NCBI RefSeq assembly: GCF_000972845.2
Contig: NC_040028.1
Span: 21,884,705-21,948,704 of the forward strand
Reading direction: 5' to 3'
DNA: 64,000 nt
Source of the DNA: Larimichthys crocea
Taxonomy: Eukaryota; Chordata; Actinopteri; Sciaenidae
In this document: positions 11,291 to 23,190 of the stretch, one piece after another
How the letters are laid out: each line of letters opens with the position of its first letter
Position numbering within the stretch: position 1 is the first letter of the stretch
Translations under genes and position numbers: made by a program
The notes under the pieces: model-generated
Seen by the model: only the letters and a program-made list of their open reading frames with translations
Told to the model about the DNA's origin: nothing
Database searches by the model: none

Positions 11291-11702
11291 AAGAGGAACT
11301 ATGCAAGACTTTTGCCTTTATTATAATTAAATTATCAATTTATTTACCGCTTGGGAATAATTGTGATAGTTAACTACGGGGAGAATGGAGGCTCTATGCT
11401 TTCCACCTAGCATCTCTTGGCCGAAAATCAACCCTGCAGGATCAGTGCTTCTGACCCAGTTCTCATCTCGACGGCACCACAACACAAACACCCTGTAACC
11501 CGTAATCTCTTGTTTATGACAGATAAGACTACACAAATATACACATCATAACATTGTTTATGATAAATAACATTATTCACCACACCATGGATTGTGTTCT
11601 TGTCGGCTTTGTTGAAAACAAATGAACATGGTCAGGTGGGGGAGAGAAGAGGGTTAGCAAAACAGCGAAAAAGTCACCAGACTTGCATAATTCACATTTA
11701 AA
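11288..11702. mobile_element. MITE with ~25-bp terminal inverted repeats, copy 1
   Basis: The left end (TTAAAGAGGAACTATGCAAG) and right end (reverse complement of CTTGCATAATTCACATTTAA) form terminal inverted repeats. The ~400-bp interior has no transposase. A closely similar copy lies at 59884-60276. It is a non-autonomous DNA transposon; the superfamily cannot be fixed, because the TTAA could be target duplication or TIR. Confidence 0.7.
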
Positions 11703-11926
11703 CACAGTATGACTGTCCAACCTGAAATATGGATTATTAGCCTCACTTAATAATCAAAGGTCATGTGAGCAAAGATGGGGACCCTTTAGATAAATTGCCC
11801 AGTTGGGCCTCGTGTACAAATTCACTTTAATTGAGCTTGTAAATTGAACTGGTAAAAGCCCTCAAGCCCACATGGGAACCTACAGGTGAAGCCTACATGT
11901 TTCTGATAGAACTCACCCACTTAGGC
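11703..11926. repeat. MITE-linked tail with GGGCC/CACATGG repeat
   Basis: The same ~220 bp follows the second MITE copy (60277-60490). The MITE plus this tail is therefore a duplicated unit larger than the MITE alone. Confidence 0.6.
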
Positions 11927-12108
11927 CAGTCCCAGTAGGTTAAAACTTTGCATGTCCACCCAGGTTATCCTTTTATGTTGGACTTGGAAAAAGAAAAAAA
12001 GAAGTGCAGCTCAAAGTTTTTCTTGAAACAAGAACATGTTTTACTAAACGTTCATTGAAAAGAAGTTTATATCGTGTTTTTGTAGCACTATTTTGTTTTT
12101 CTTAAAAA
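11927..12108 (+). repeat. direct repeat, copy 2
   Basis: Second copy of 11107-11290. The following stretch, 12109-12520, is A/T-rich without a gene or repeat family I can name. Confidence 0.75.
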
Positions 12109-12524
12109 GAAGAAAATTTTATTAAAAACCATCATAATGTCATTTAAAATCATTAAAACAAGCAAATTTGAAAACAATTTAAAACATTAAACGAATCACA
12201 GGATTATGATTGAAATTCTTTAAACGAGCTCAGCCATAAGCACATGAAAGAGAAAAGTTTTTAACTGGATTTTAAAAGTTCTAAGAGTTGGGGTGATTCA
12301 GTCCTGCTGGTATAGGCAAGAAATTAGACCAATTATCTCTTGATTCACACTGTTCCTTAAACATTTCAGTTGACGGCCTCATGAACCTTACAGGATGAAG
12401 AGTGTGAAAAGCTGTAGACAGCTGTACATGTTGATTTGTATTGTTACATTACTTATGATTGAACACTACTGAGTCAACATCTTTAAAAAGGCACAACTAA
12501 ACTGGACGTAGTACACTGAGTGAA

Positions 12525-12650
12525 CACCTCGGCTCCCCTGTGTGTTCACGTGGCTGCTCTCAGTGGTAAAAGCTCAACAGTATAAAGGTTCAGCAGCTGC
12601 CTCAGGTCTGGACTAGATCAGAGCAGGATGGTGTATTTTACTAAAATATA
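12525..12650 (+). promoter_or_regulatory. shared subfamily-A OR upstream block (copy A1)
   Basis: The block carries an E-box (CACGTG, near 12547) and TATAAAGG (12581), followed by GGTTCAGCAGCTGCCTCAGG, a plausible initiator zone. The TATA box lies 620 bp before the ATG. The same block precedes copies at 28753, 34226, 37597 and 57239. Promoter function is inferred from conservation and motif spacing. Confidence 0.5.
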
Positions 12651-13200
12651 GGATACACATTACACTTGAATGCAAAGACTGTTTTCTGAATGTCTTTATG
12701 ACTTTATTAAACGGGGCAGACCACAGGGACTTATTTAAACAATATATTTTGTGTTTGTCTTATTTTTAGCTTCAATGGAAACAAAGTTTTATTGAACACA
12801 TCTTTCTGAATGACTTGAAATGTGTTTATGTTGATATTATCAGAAAAAATTGTTTGAAATTTGCAGTTTATTAACTCTTTAATATGTTTATCTATTATGA
12901 AACAGTGTTCTTAATTGTGACTGTTTTCACTTGTGAAGAAGGACATTTTGAGTCTGTGCCATGTGATAACCTGATGATGATTGAGAAATGTTTGCTTTTT
13001 GGCATTTAGTGTCAAAGACTTGTTTATTTCTCCTGAAATGTGTTGTTTTTATGTTGAATATTATCGGGTCAAATTGTTTCGAATGTGAAACCTACCAACT
13101 ATTTTGTTGAGGCCAGTTAAACTGTAGTACCACTCATTTTTCCTTTTAATCAGTTTTGTCCTCCCTCTTTGTCTCCATCACTCTCACGTCTCTTGCAGAC

Positions 13201-14143
13201 ATGAAGAACAACGACAGCCTGAATCCTGACTATTTTCAGTTGACTCTGTTTTCAGATCATGGCTCCCTCAGATATTTGTTCTTCGTCTGTGTCTGTTGAT
13301 CTACATGACTATAATTCTGCTAACATTGTCTTATTCTGGCAGTCTGCCTGGAGACGTCTCTGCCTCACCATGTTACTGTTTATCTCCTTTCTGTCTTTAA
13401 ACTCCTCTGACGGGCTCAGCCGGCTTCTTCCCCAGGTTTCTGATGGGACATTCTGTCTGACACTCATTTCATCTCACGCCCCATTTGTTTCATTCAGATT
13501 TATGTCATTTACACGTATGGATCATATGAGCTGATTATTCCTCACCCTCATGGGCTATGACAGACTGGTTGCTATTTGCCAGCCTTTACATTATCACAGT
13601 AAAATGACTTTAAAGACGGTGATTCAGCTTTTGATGTTTGCTGTGCTCTATCCTGCATTTGCTATCAGCTTAGGTGTATGTCTCACTGTTCGATTAAAAC
13701 TGTGTGGAAATAAACTGCACAGGGTTTTCTGTTCTAACTGGCCCGTGGTTCAGCTCTCCTGTGTGGACACGACTCTGAACAACATCGTAGGTCAGTTTGT
13801 GACAATGACGACCATTCTTATCCCCCTGTTCTTCGTCCTGTTCACCTACCTGCGCATTCTGCTCGTTTGCAGAAGAAGTTCGTCTGAAGTCAGAGAGAAA
13901 GGCGTACAAACCTGTCTGCCTCACATGGTCACATTTGTGACCTATTCATTCTCTTCTTCTGTGAGCTTTCACTGACTCGGTTTGAATGTGAATCCAATCA
14001 TCACAGTTGTTTTATCTTTAGAGTATCTGATCATTCCTCCCATCAATAATCCTCTAGTTTACGGCCTGAATCTGCCTCAGATCAGACGAGTGATCTTCAG
14101 ATTTTTTAAAATACACAAAATGTCTCCTGCTACTAAAATGTAA
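13201..14143 (+). pseudogene. subfamily-A olfactory receptor, frame-broken copy (A1)
   Basis: Full-length match to the intact gene at 57239-58186, with the same ATG preceded by a CTCTTGCAGAC splice acceptor and ending at TAA 14141. Several indels between 13280 and 13550 break TM1-TM3. A readable stretch from 13550 to 13975 covers GYDRLVAIC (TM3/loop 2) to TM6, and another indel near 13960 shifts TM6-TM7. Nucleotide identity outside the indels is very high, so a recent pseudogene or sequencing error are both possible. The C-terminal part is a mosaic of the A4-type and A6-type ends. Confidence 0.85.
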
Positions 14144-14374
14144 AACATAAATGTAGGAATATCAAACAGCTTTGAAATGGATCAACATTGTCATGACCTG
14201 GCTCTGAGAGTCCACACAATGTACATCTGTTTAAGCAATTCTTTATTAAAATAAAATTAAACCATCATAAAGGATTTAAAGTTATGGAGTGGGTAGAAGC
14301 AGTGGTATCAGTGGTGTAGGGTGTGCATAAGTGAGAAGTGTGAGTGTGCAAGTGTTGATAGTGTGAAACAAAAG

Positions 14375-15464
14375 CAAAGCAAATTAGATTTTATTTGTAC
14401 AGTCCAAAGTCACAAAGTCCATTTTCCTCTGAGGCTTTACAATCTGTACAGGGAGTGACACCCTCTGTCCTTAGACCCTCGGTTCCAGTGAGGAAAAACT
14501 TGCCCACAAAAACCTTTAACAGGGAAAAAAGGTGGAAGAAACCTCAGGAAGAGCCACAGAGGAGGGATCCCTCTCCCAGGACGGACAGACGTGCAATAGG
14601 AACCACAAGGAACCCAGCGTCCTGAGAGCGCAGTGTTCTAGAGGGGTAGTAAGGTACTATGAGCTTCTTTGATATGATGGTGCTGGCCATGAAGAGCTTT
14701 GTAAGTAAGGAGAAGAATTTTAAATTCTATTCTAGATTTAATATGGAGCCAATGCAAGGAAGCCAAAATGGGAGAGATGTGATCTCTGATCTTGGTTCCT
14801 GTCAGAACACGTGCAGCAGCATTCTGAATTAACTGCAAAGTCCTCAGAGACTTATTGGGCACAGCCTGATAACAAAAGTTACACAGTCCAGCCTTGAAGT
14901 AACAAATGCGTGGACTAGTTTTTCTGCATCCGCCTGAGACACGATGCGTCTGATTTTAGCGATGTTACGTAAGTGGAAGAATGCAGTCCTCGAAATTTGT
15001 TTTATGTGACGTTAAAGGACAACAACCTGATCAAAAACAAACTCCAAGATCTTTTACAGTGGAGCTGGAGGCCAGGGTGATCCCATCTAAAGTAACTAAG
15101 TCTCTAGAAAGAGAGTTTCTGAGGTGTTTGGGTCCAATTACAAGGACTTCAGTTTGTCTGAATTTAACATCAGAAAATTGTAGGTCATCCAACTTTTTAT
15201 ATCCTTAAGGCATGCTTGGAGTTTAGTTAACTGATTGGTTGCATCAGGCTTGATCGATAAATATAATTGGGTGTTGTCAGCATAACAATGAAAATTGATA
15301 GAGTGATTCCTAATAATGTTCCCTAAAGGAAGTATATATAAACTGAATACAAGTGGTCCTAGTACAGAACCTTGTGGGACTCCATGACAAACTTTGGTAT
15401 GCATGGAGGATTCATCATTGACGTGAACAAACTGAGATCAATCTAAGAAATACGACTTAAACCA
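14375..15464 (-). mobile_element. 5'-truncated jockey-superfamily (L2/CR1-like) LINE, minus strand
   Basis: The minus strand encodes the second half of a LINE reverse transcriptase: [17 protein letters not shown] (motif B region), then [11 protein letters not shown] (the YADD catalytic box, here changed to YADN). A thumb/C-terminal part follows (SLHWL-type motif near 14760), and the 3' tail at 14375-14640 is of the widespread fish 'GGTAGAAACCTCAGGAAGAG' type. Stops and frameshifts are present. It directly abuts a second LINE of opposite orientation at 15465. Confidence 0.75.
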
Positions 15465-16508
15465 GCTTAGTGACTTCTTTGGACGGTTTGAAGCTGACAA
15501 CAACACCCCTGCAAGAAGACAACACCCCCTCCAGGTGACCAGGTGCTGTCGCTGTCTCCAGCCAGCGTGAGGAGATCCCTCTCCAGGATCAATGCTCGCA
15601 AAGCTGCAGGACCTGACAACATTCCTAATCGTGTGCTGAAGGACTGTGCAGAGGAGCTCACAGATGTCCTCACAGACATCTTCACACCTCCCTGAGCCAA
15701 GCTGTTGTCCCCACCTGCTTCAACTACACCACCATCATCCTGGTTCCATAGAAGGCCTCTCCATCCTGCTTCAGTGACTACCGCCCTGTGGCACTGACCC
15801 CCATCATCAGGAAGTGCTTTGAGCGGTTAGTCATGCAGCACATCAAATCCATCCTCCCTCCCTGGACCCCTACCAGTTTGCATATCGGGCCAACCAGTCC
15901 ACTGATGATGCAATCTCCACCACCCTCCACTCAGCTCTTACTCACATAGACTCTAAGGACTCATATGTGAGGATGCTGTTCCTAGACTTCAGTTCAGCTT
16001 TCAATACCATCATCCCCCAGCAACTGACACAAAAACTGGACTGTTTAGGACTCAACGTCTCACTCTGCAACTGGTTGCTGGACTTCCTGACTGGAAGACC
16101 ACAGGCAGTCCGGGTCAGCAGCAACGCATCCAGCACTATCACTCTAAACACAGGGGCTCTCCAAGGATGCGTGCTCAGCCCCTTACTGTTCACCCTGCTG
16201 AGCCACGACTGCACACCAACACACAACAGCAACCTCTTCGTCAAGTTTGCGGACGACACGACTGTGGTGGCTCATCAACAGCAACAATGAGTCAAACTAC
16301 AGGGATGAGGCCAGTGGCCAAGTGGTGCAGAGACAACAATCGCTCTCTGAGAAGACGAAGGAAATTGTTGTCGACTTCCGGAGAGCCTCCACCCAGCACC
16401 ACCCACTAACCATCAACGGTGCTGCAGTGGAGAGAGTGAGCAGCACCAGGTTTCTGGGTGTGCTCATCAGGACCTCTCCTGGAGCAGCAACACTGCATCA
16501 CTGGCCAG
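15465..16508 (+). mobile_element. L2/Rex1-type LINE, 5' portion (split by LTR insertion)
   Basis: It encodes reverse transcriptase: AAGPDNIPNRVLKDCA, then [29 protein letters not shown] (first catalytic Asp region), [13 protein letters not shown] and FADDTTVV (catalytic box, near 16247). It ends in RFLGVLI. A stop in the PKK region (near 15752) and frameshifts after the FADD box kill the frame. The remainder resumes at 22502, so the 6-kb segment between is an insertion. The endonuclease domain is missing (5' truncation). Confidence 0.85.
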
Positions 16509-19500
16509 TGTTAGATCCCGAGTCACCCCTGTTCAGGTGGTACTGGTCCAACTCTCCGTCTCACGGGTCCGATCCTCAAGCCCCTCTCAGGACCGTACAG
16601 AGGACTGTTTAAGCTGGTGGCGAGGAGATTCGCCTAGCGTCTAACTGCCCTCATCCGCACGTCTACCCTGCTTACTCTAGTATAGCACCCGACCAAATAG
16701 CCCCTGCGGGCCAATTACTACACTAGCCGCGTACGTTCAAGGCAGCTCTCCTCTCATTGATCTGTGCACTTGGTATGGTTGCTAGAATAATTTTAGTGGC
16801 TTGGGCAGTGAGCCCTGAGGGTCCGTTAATTTCTTTGGGCTAGAGTAACCTGTTAGAACATTTTAAGATGTTAAACACACTGTACCTTATAAATTACAAC
16901 AATAGGAGATGCTATAAATGTAAGATCCACAACTTAATCTTTAACTGCAGTGGATATATTTATTGCAAAGTTTAGCAAGGGCAAGCATACAGTTCTATTC
17001 ATTCAAGTACGATCAAGCCGTCCGTCCGTCCATCTTTTTCCGCTTATCCGTAGTCGGGTCATGGGGGCAGCAGCTTCAGCAGGGAAGCCCAGACTTCCCT
17101 CTCCCCAGCCACTTCTGCTAGCTCTCCCAGTGGGACCCATAGGCGTTCCCAGGCCAGCCGAAAGACATAGTCCTTCCAGCGTGTCCTGGGTCTGCCCCGG
17201 GGCCGCCTCCCGGAGGGTCGTGCCCGGAACATCTCACCAGGGAGACATCCAGGAGGCATCCTCACAAGATGCCCAAGCCACCTTAACTGGTTCCTCTCGA
17301 TGCGGAGGAGCAGCGGTTCTACTCTGAGCTCCTCGCAGATGGCCAAGCTTCTCACCCTATCTCTAAGGGAGAGCCCAGCCACCCTGCAAAGGAAGCTCAT
17401 TTCGGCCGCTTATTCGCGATCTCATTCTTTCGGTCACTACCCAAAGTTCGTGACCATAGGTGAGGGTAGGAACGTAGATCGACTGGTAAATCGAGAGCTT
17501 CGCCTTTCGGCTCAGCTCCTTCTTCACCACGACGGACCGGTGCAGAGTCTGCATCACTGCAGAAGCCGCACCGATCTGCCGGTCGATCACCCGCTCCATC
17601 CTTCCCTCACTCGTGAACAAGACCCCGAGATACTTGAACTCCTCCATTTGAGGCAGGATCTCATCCCCGACCCGGAGACTGCACTCCGCCGTTTTCCGGC
17701 TGAGAACCATGGCCTCGGATTTGGAGGTGCTGATTCTCATCCCAGCCGCTTCGCACTCGGCTGCGAACCGCTCCAAAGAGAGCTGAAGGTCACGCTCTGA
17801 TGAAGCCAACAGGACTAGATCGTCCGCAAAAAGCAGGGACCCAATCCTGAGGCCACCGAACCACAGCCCCTCAACGCCCTGGCTGCGCCTAGAAATTCTG
17901 TCCATAAAGGATATGAACAGAACCAGTGACAAAGGGCAGCCCTGGCGGAATCCAACTCCCACGGGAAACAGGTCCGACTTACTGCCGGCAATGCGGACCA
18001 GGCTCTGGCACTAAGAGTACAGGGACCGGATAGCCCGTATCAATGGGTCCGGGTCCCCATATTCCCGGAGCACCCCCCACAGGACCCCCCGAGGGACACG
18101 ATCGCACGCCTTCTCCAGGTCCACAAAACACATGTAGACTGGTTGGGCGAACTCCCATGCACCCTCCAGGGCCGCGGTAAGGGTATAGAGCTGGTCCACA
18201 GTTCCACGACCAGGACGAAAACCACACTGCTCCTCCTGGATCCGAGGTTCAACAATCTTGCGCACCCTCCTCTCCAGGACCCCCGAAAAGACCTTCCTGG
18301 GGAGGCTGAGGAGTGTGATCCCCCTATAGTTGGAGCACACCCTCCGGTCCCCCTTTTTGAAGAGGGGAACCACCACCCCGGTCTGCCAGTCCAGGGGCAC
18401 TGCCCCCGATGTCCGCACGATGTTGCAGAGACGTGTCAACCAAGACAGCCCCACAACATCCAGAGCCTTGAGGAACTCCGGGCAGACCTCATCTACCCCC
18501 GGGGCCGTGCCACCGAGGAGTTTTTTGACTACATCAGCGACCTCAGTCCCAGAGATGGACGAGACCACCACGGGGTTCCCAGACTCTGCCTCCTCAAGGG
18601 AAGACGTGCTGGTGGGATTGAGGAGGTCTTCGAAGTATTCCCTCCAGCGACCCAAGACGTCCCCAGTCGAGGTCAGCAGCACGCCGTCCCCACCGAACAC
18701 AGTGTTGACAGTGCACTGCTTCCCCCGCCTGAGCCGCCGGATGGTGGTCCAGAACCTCCTCGAAGCCGTTCAAAAGTTGCATCCATGGCCTCACCAAATT
18801 CCTCCCATGCCCGAGTTTTTGCCTCCGCAACCGCCGAGGCCGCATTCCGCTTGGCACGTCGATACCCGTCAGCTGCTTCAGGACTCCCACAGGCCAAAAA
18901 GGTTCTGTAGGCCTCCTTCTTCAGCTTGATGGCATCCCTCACCGCCGGTGTCCACCAGCGGGTTCGGGGGCCACCGCCACGACAGGCACCGACCACGTTA
19001 TGGCCACAGCTCCGGTCAGCCGCCTCGACAATTGAGGAACGGAACAAGGTCCACTCGGACTCAATGTCCCCCTGCCTCCCTCGGGACATGAGCGAAGCTC
19101 TTCCGGAGGTGGGAGTTGAAACTCTTTCTGACAGGAGATTCAGCCAGACGTTCCCAGCAAACCCGCACAGAACGTTTGGGCCTGCCAGGTCTGACCGCTA
19201 TCCTCCCCCACCATCGGCGCCAACTCACCACCACGTGGTGATCAGTTGACAGCTCCGCCCCTCTCCTCCCCCTGAGTGTCCAAAACATGTGGCCGCAAGT
19301 CCGACGACACGACCACAAAGTCGATCATCGAACTGCGACCGAGGGTGTCCTGGTGCCAAGTGCACATATGGACACCCTTATGCTTGAACATGGTGTTCGT
19401 TATGGACAATCCATGGCGAGCACAGAAGTCTAATAACAGAACACCACTCGGGTTCAGATCAGGGGGGCCGTTCCTCCAAATCACGCCCCTCCAGGTCTCA

Positions 19501-22500
19501 CTGTCGCTGCCCACGTGAGCATTGAAATCCCCCAGAAGGACGAGGGAGTCCCCAGAGGGAGCGCTCTCCAGCACCCCCTCTAAAGACTCCAAAAAGGGTG
19601 GGTACTCTGAACTGCCATTCGGTGCATAGGCACAGACGACAGTCAGGACCCGTCCCCCCACCCGAAGGCGAAGGGAGGCTACCCTCTCATCCACCGGGGT
19701 GAACCCCAATGTACAGGCACTGAGCCGGGGGGAAACAAGCATTCCCAACCCTGCTCTGCGCCTCTCACCGGGGGCAACACCAGAGTGGTAGAGCATCCAA
19801 CCCCTCTCAAGGAAACTGGTTCCAGAACCCACACTGTGCATCGAGGCGAGGCTGACTATATCTAGCCGGAATCTCTCAACCTCGTGCACCAGCTCAGGCT
19901 CCTTCCCTGCCAGAGAGGTGACATTCCACGTCCCCAGAGCCAGCTTCTGCAACCGGGGGTGGTCGGACCGCCAGAGTACCCACCTCCGACTGCCGCCCAT
20001 CTCTCTTTGCACCTGTCCCCCGCTAAGACCCCTCCCATGGGTGGTGGGCCCATGGGAAGGGGGGCCCATGTAACCTTTTGGGCTGTGCCCGGCCGGGCCC
20101 CATGGGTAAGGACCCGACCACCAGGTGCTCGCCAGCGAGCCCCACCCCCAGGCCTGGCTCCAGGGGGGGGCCCCGGTGGCCCCCGTCCGGGCAAGGGGAA
20201 ATTGGTTCCTTCAGTTGTCATTTCATCAGGGGGAATTGAGCTGCACTTTGTCTGGACCCTCACCTAGGACCTGTTTGCCTTGGGTGACCCTACCAGGGGC
20301 ATAAAGCCCCCGACAACAGCTCCTAGGATCATTGGAACACGCAAACCCCTCCACCGCGGTAAGGTGGCAGCTCCGGGAGGGGTCAAGCTTATTCCCTAAA
20401 ATCACTATCCTGATATTAATAAATCTGATAACCTGATACAAAGGCTGTTGCTGAGTTACTGAGATGGGTCCAATTTGGAGAGAGGAAGGGAAAGGGTGAA
20501 GCGACGGCCTTTCAATCCAACCCTGTCACAACTGCCATGACTGCTGGATTTTGTCGAAAGTCCCTGGCTTTGTCCAAAGCTTGGAAAGTCCCTGATGTCC
20601 ACAGTCTTTTATCGGCAGGATGAACACGAAAAGAATCCTGTTTGGTCCAGTCGAAACCCACAGCCGGTCGGGGGTGGTTAATCCCCCTTGGCACGGTACC
20701 CTCTTGCCGGCTGTAGCTCGCCGAATTCTTCTCTTGCGATGTTGGGCTGTTCGGCTCTTCCTTCTCTGTAGTTTAGAGTCTAAGTCTGAAGATTCAATGC
20801 TCCCGATGTGGTCAGTCGTCCAGCATGTCCCGAACTCGGATGCCGACTGACAAGGATAACCACGATCTCTGTTGCGCAGTGGCTCTCATACTCCCCGTTT
20901 GTTGGATTTTCCCCCTATCAGGCTACAATAAGTCACTTGCCGGATTCCAACCATATTAGGTGGTGTTAGATCCCGAGTTACCCCTGTACAGGTGGTACTG
21001 GTCCAGCTCTCCGTCTCACGGGTCCGATCCTCAAGCCCCTCTCGGGACCGTACAGAGGACTGTTTAAGCTGGTGGCGAGGAGATTCGCCTAGCTTCTAAC
21101 TGCCCTCATCCGCACGTCTACCCTGCTTACTCTAGTATAGCACCTGACCGAATAGCCCCTGCGGGCCAAATACTACACTAGCCGCGTGCGTTCACGGCAG
21201 CTCTCCTCTCATTGATCTGTGCACTTGGTATGGTGCTAGGATATTGTTTAGTGGCTCGGACAGTGAGCCCCAAGGGTCCGTTAATTTCAATGGGCTAGAG
21301 TAACCTGTTAGAACCTTATTAGATGTTGAACTCACTATACCCCATGATTACACCCTGTAGGAGATGTCATAAACGTGAGGTCCACAACTTAATCTTTAAC
21401 TGCAGTGGATATATTTATTGCAAAGTTTAGCAAGGGCGAGCATACAGTTTAATTCATTCAGATTTGATCAATCCTATCCTCTAAAATCACTATCCTTATG
21501 TTAATAAATTTGATAACCTGATACAAAGGCTGTTGCTGAGTTACTGAGATGGGTCCAATTTGGAGAGAGGGAGGGAAAAGCTGAAGCGATGATCAGTCGA
21601 TCCAATCCTTTCACGACTGCCGTAACTGCTGGATTTCATCAAGAGTCCCTGGCTTTGTCCAAAGCTCGGGAAGTCCCTGATGTCCTCAGTCTCATCAGCA
21701 GGATGAACACAAAAGAATCCTGGTTGGTCCAGTCGAAACCCACAGCCGGTTGGGGGTGGTTAATCCTCCTTGGCACGGTTCCCTCTTGCTGGCTGCAGCT
21801 CGCCGAATTCTTCTCTTGCGATGTTGGGCTGTTCGTCTGTTCCTTCTCTGTAGTTTAGAGTCTAAGTCCGAAGATTCAATGCTCCCGATGTGGTCAGTCG
21901 TCCAGCATGTCTCGAACTCGGGTGCCGGCTGACAAGGATAACCACGATCTCTGTTGCACAGTGGCTCTTATACTCCCCGTTTGTTGGATTTTCCCCCATC
22001 AGGCTACAATGAGTCACTTGGCGGATTCCAACCATATTAGGTGGTGATTGTCATAGTTCATCCTCTCTGTTTGTCCCTCCAGATGTTTCCTGTTTGCTTC
22101 ACTTATCCCCTCCCTCTCATTCTCCCTCCGGTCCAGTTGCTTAAGATTTCCTGGCCCAACCTCTCAGCATGATTTAGTTATGGTTACTTCTTTAGCTACT
22201 AGCTGTTGCAATGATTTCACAATCTCCAGTAGTCAGAATCAAAATAGTTATAATCACACTTTTTCCTTATGGTTACATTCATTACAATATTTCATTTTTA
22301 CATTGTTCAACCACAGAATCATCATTGATCACATTTTAGTTTAGCTCATTTTTATCTTCATGCATTACTCACATACTCAGACGGAAAGTCCCCAATTGCC
22401 CAACTCAAAATGGAAAATCCCTGAATGTCCAATGGTTCATGCCATTGCTGGCCATACCGGAAAGTCCCCCTGATTATTACATTAACTCCTTTGTTGTGTC

Positions 22501-22501
22501 A
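16509..22501 (-). mobile_element. solo LTR (minus orientation) with internal duplication, interrupted by Rex3
   Basis: In minus orientation it starts TGACACAACA (22501) and ends GGATCTAACA (16509), with an AATAAA signal in the reverse complement near 21414. A ~1.09-kb part is present twice in tandem: 16509-17018 plus 20383-20963, and 20964-22051. The first copy is split by the Rex3 LINE. There is no gag or pol between them. The whole sits inside the L2-type LINE (15465-16508 / 22502-23190). The LTR family is not recognised; the TG...CA ends and polyadenylation signal support a retroviral-type LTR. Confidence 0.7.
17019..20382 (-). mobile_element. Rex3: near full-length Rex3 (RTE-clade) LINE, inactivated
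   Basis: A 3.4-kb minus-strand insertion flanked by a TCAAGC target duplication (17013-17018 and 20383-20388). The 3' tail at its left end is a short GGAC-type repeat. The 5' half encodes an APE-type endonuclease ([28 protein letters not shown], then [12 protein letters not shown]; about 20000-19250). The 3' half encodes the reverse transcriptase: PLFKKGDRR..YRGITLL, QCGFRPGRGT, FVDLEKACDRV and FADDLVLLAS (near 17815), then a C-terminal domain ending GRPRTRWKDYV. Lesions are a frameshift near 19245, an in-frame stop at 18011-18013 and a frameshift near 17405. Segments near 17923 and 18369 match conserved Rex3 primer sites as I remember them. Confidence 0.92.
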
Positions 22502-23190
22502 GCGGGTCAGGGATCTCAACTTACTTGACACCAGGAAAGCTCAGCAGCGCCTCTACTTCCTCCGCAGACTGAGAAGAGCCAGAGCTCCAGTCCCCATCTT
22601 ACAGACTTTCTACCGCGGCACCACCGAGAGCATCCTGACCAGCTGCATCACTGTGTGGTATGGCAGCTGCACTGCATCCTGCAAGAAGACCCTGCAGCGC
22701 ATAGTGAGAGCAGCTGAGAGGATCATCTGTGCCCCCCTCCCCTCCCTCCAGGACATTTACAGCACACGCCTGGCCTGCAAAGCATTCAGCATTGCGGGCG
22801 ACCCCACCCACCCCAACCACCAACTTTTGAGTCTCCTGCCTTCCAGGAGGAGAATGAGGAGCCTCTGGGTGAGAACTAGCAGACTGAGAGACAGCTTCAT
22901 GCACCAGGCCATCAGGATGCTGAACTCCCTCCCAGCACTGCCCCCCCTTCCTTCTTTGCCCGCTGCCCCCACAAACTCTGGACACTGCTGACCCCCCCTC
23001 ACAGATGTCTTAAGCTTGTATATATTTTTAGATTTGTATATTTCTATTCTATATTTTTTATATATTTTTTACATCTTTTACTATACTCGTGTCCACGCTG
23101 TTTGGGATAAGAGAGAAACGTAATTTCAATGCTCTGTATGTCCTGTACATATAGCAGCATTGACAATAAAGTTGACTTTGACTTTGACTT
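22502..23190 (+). mobile_element. L2/Rex1-type LINE, 3' portion
   Basis: This resumes the LINE interrupted at 16508. The frame reads DTRKAQQRLYFLRRLRRARAP, then YGSCTASCKKTLQRIVRAAERI, and ends with a proline-rich tail at 22990. A ~200-bp 3' UTR follows, ending AATAAAGTTGACTTTGACTT at 23190, the (TTTGAC)n tail usual for this group. A related 3' UTR lies on the minus strand at 62050-62160. Confidence 0.88.

Noticed and set aside
18143..18929. Long + strand ORFs (199-255 codons) opposite Rex3
   Set aside because: G/C-rich antisense shadows of the Rex3 reverse transcriptase frame on the minus strand; composition is low-complexity and no domain is visible.
19884..20267. Proline/glycine-rich ORFs on both strands
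   Set aside because: They lie in the G/C-rich 5' UTR of Rex3; no recognisable domain.
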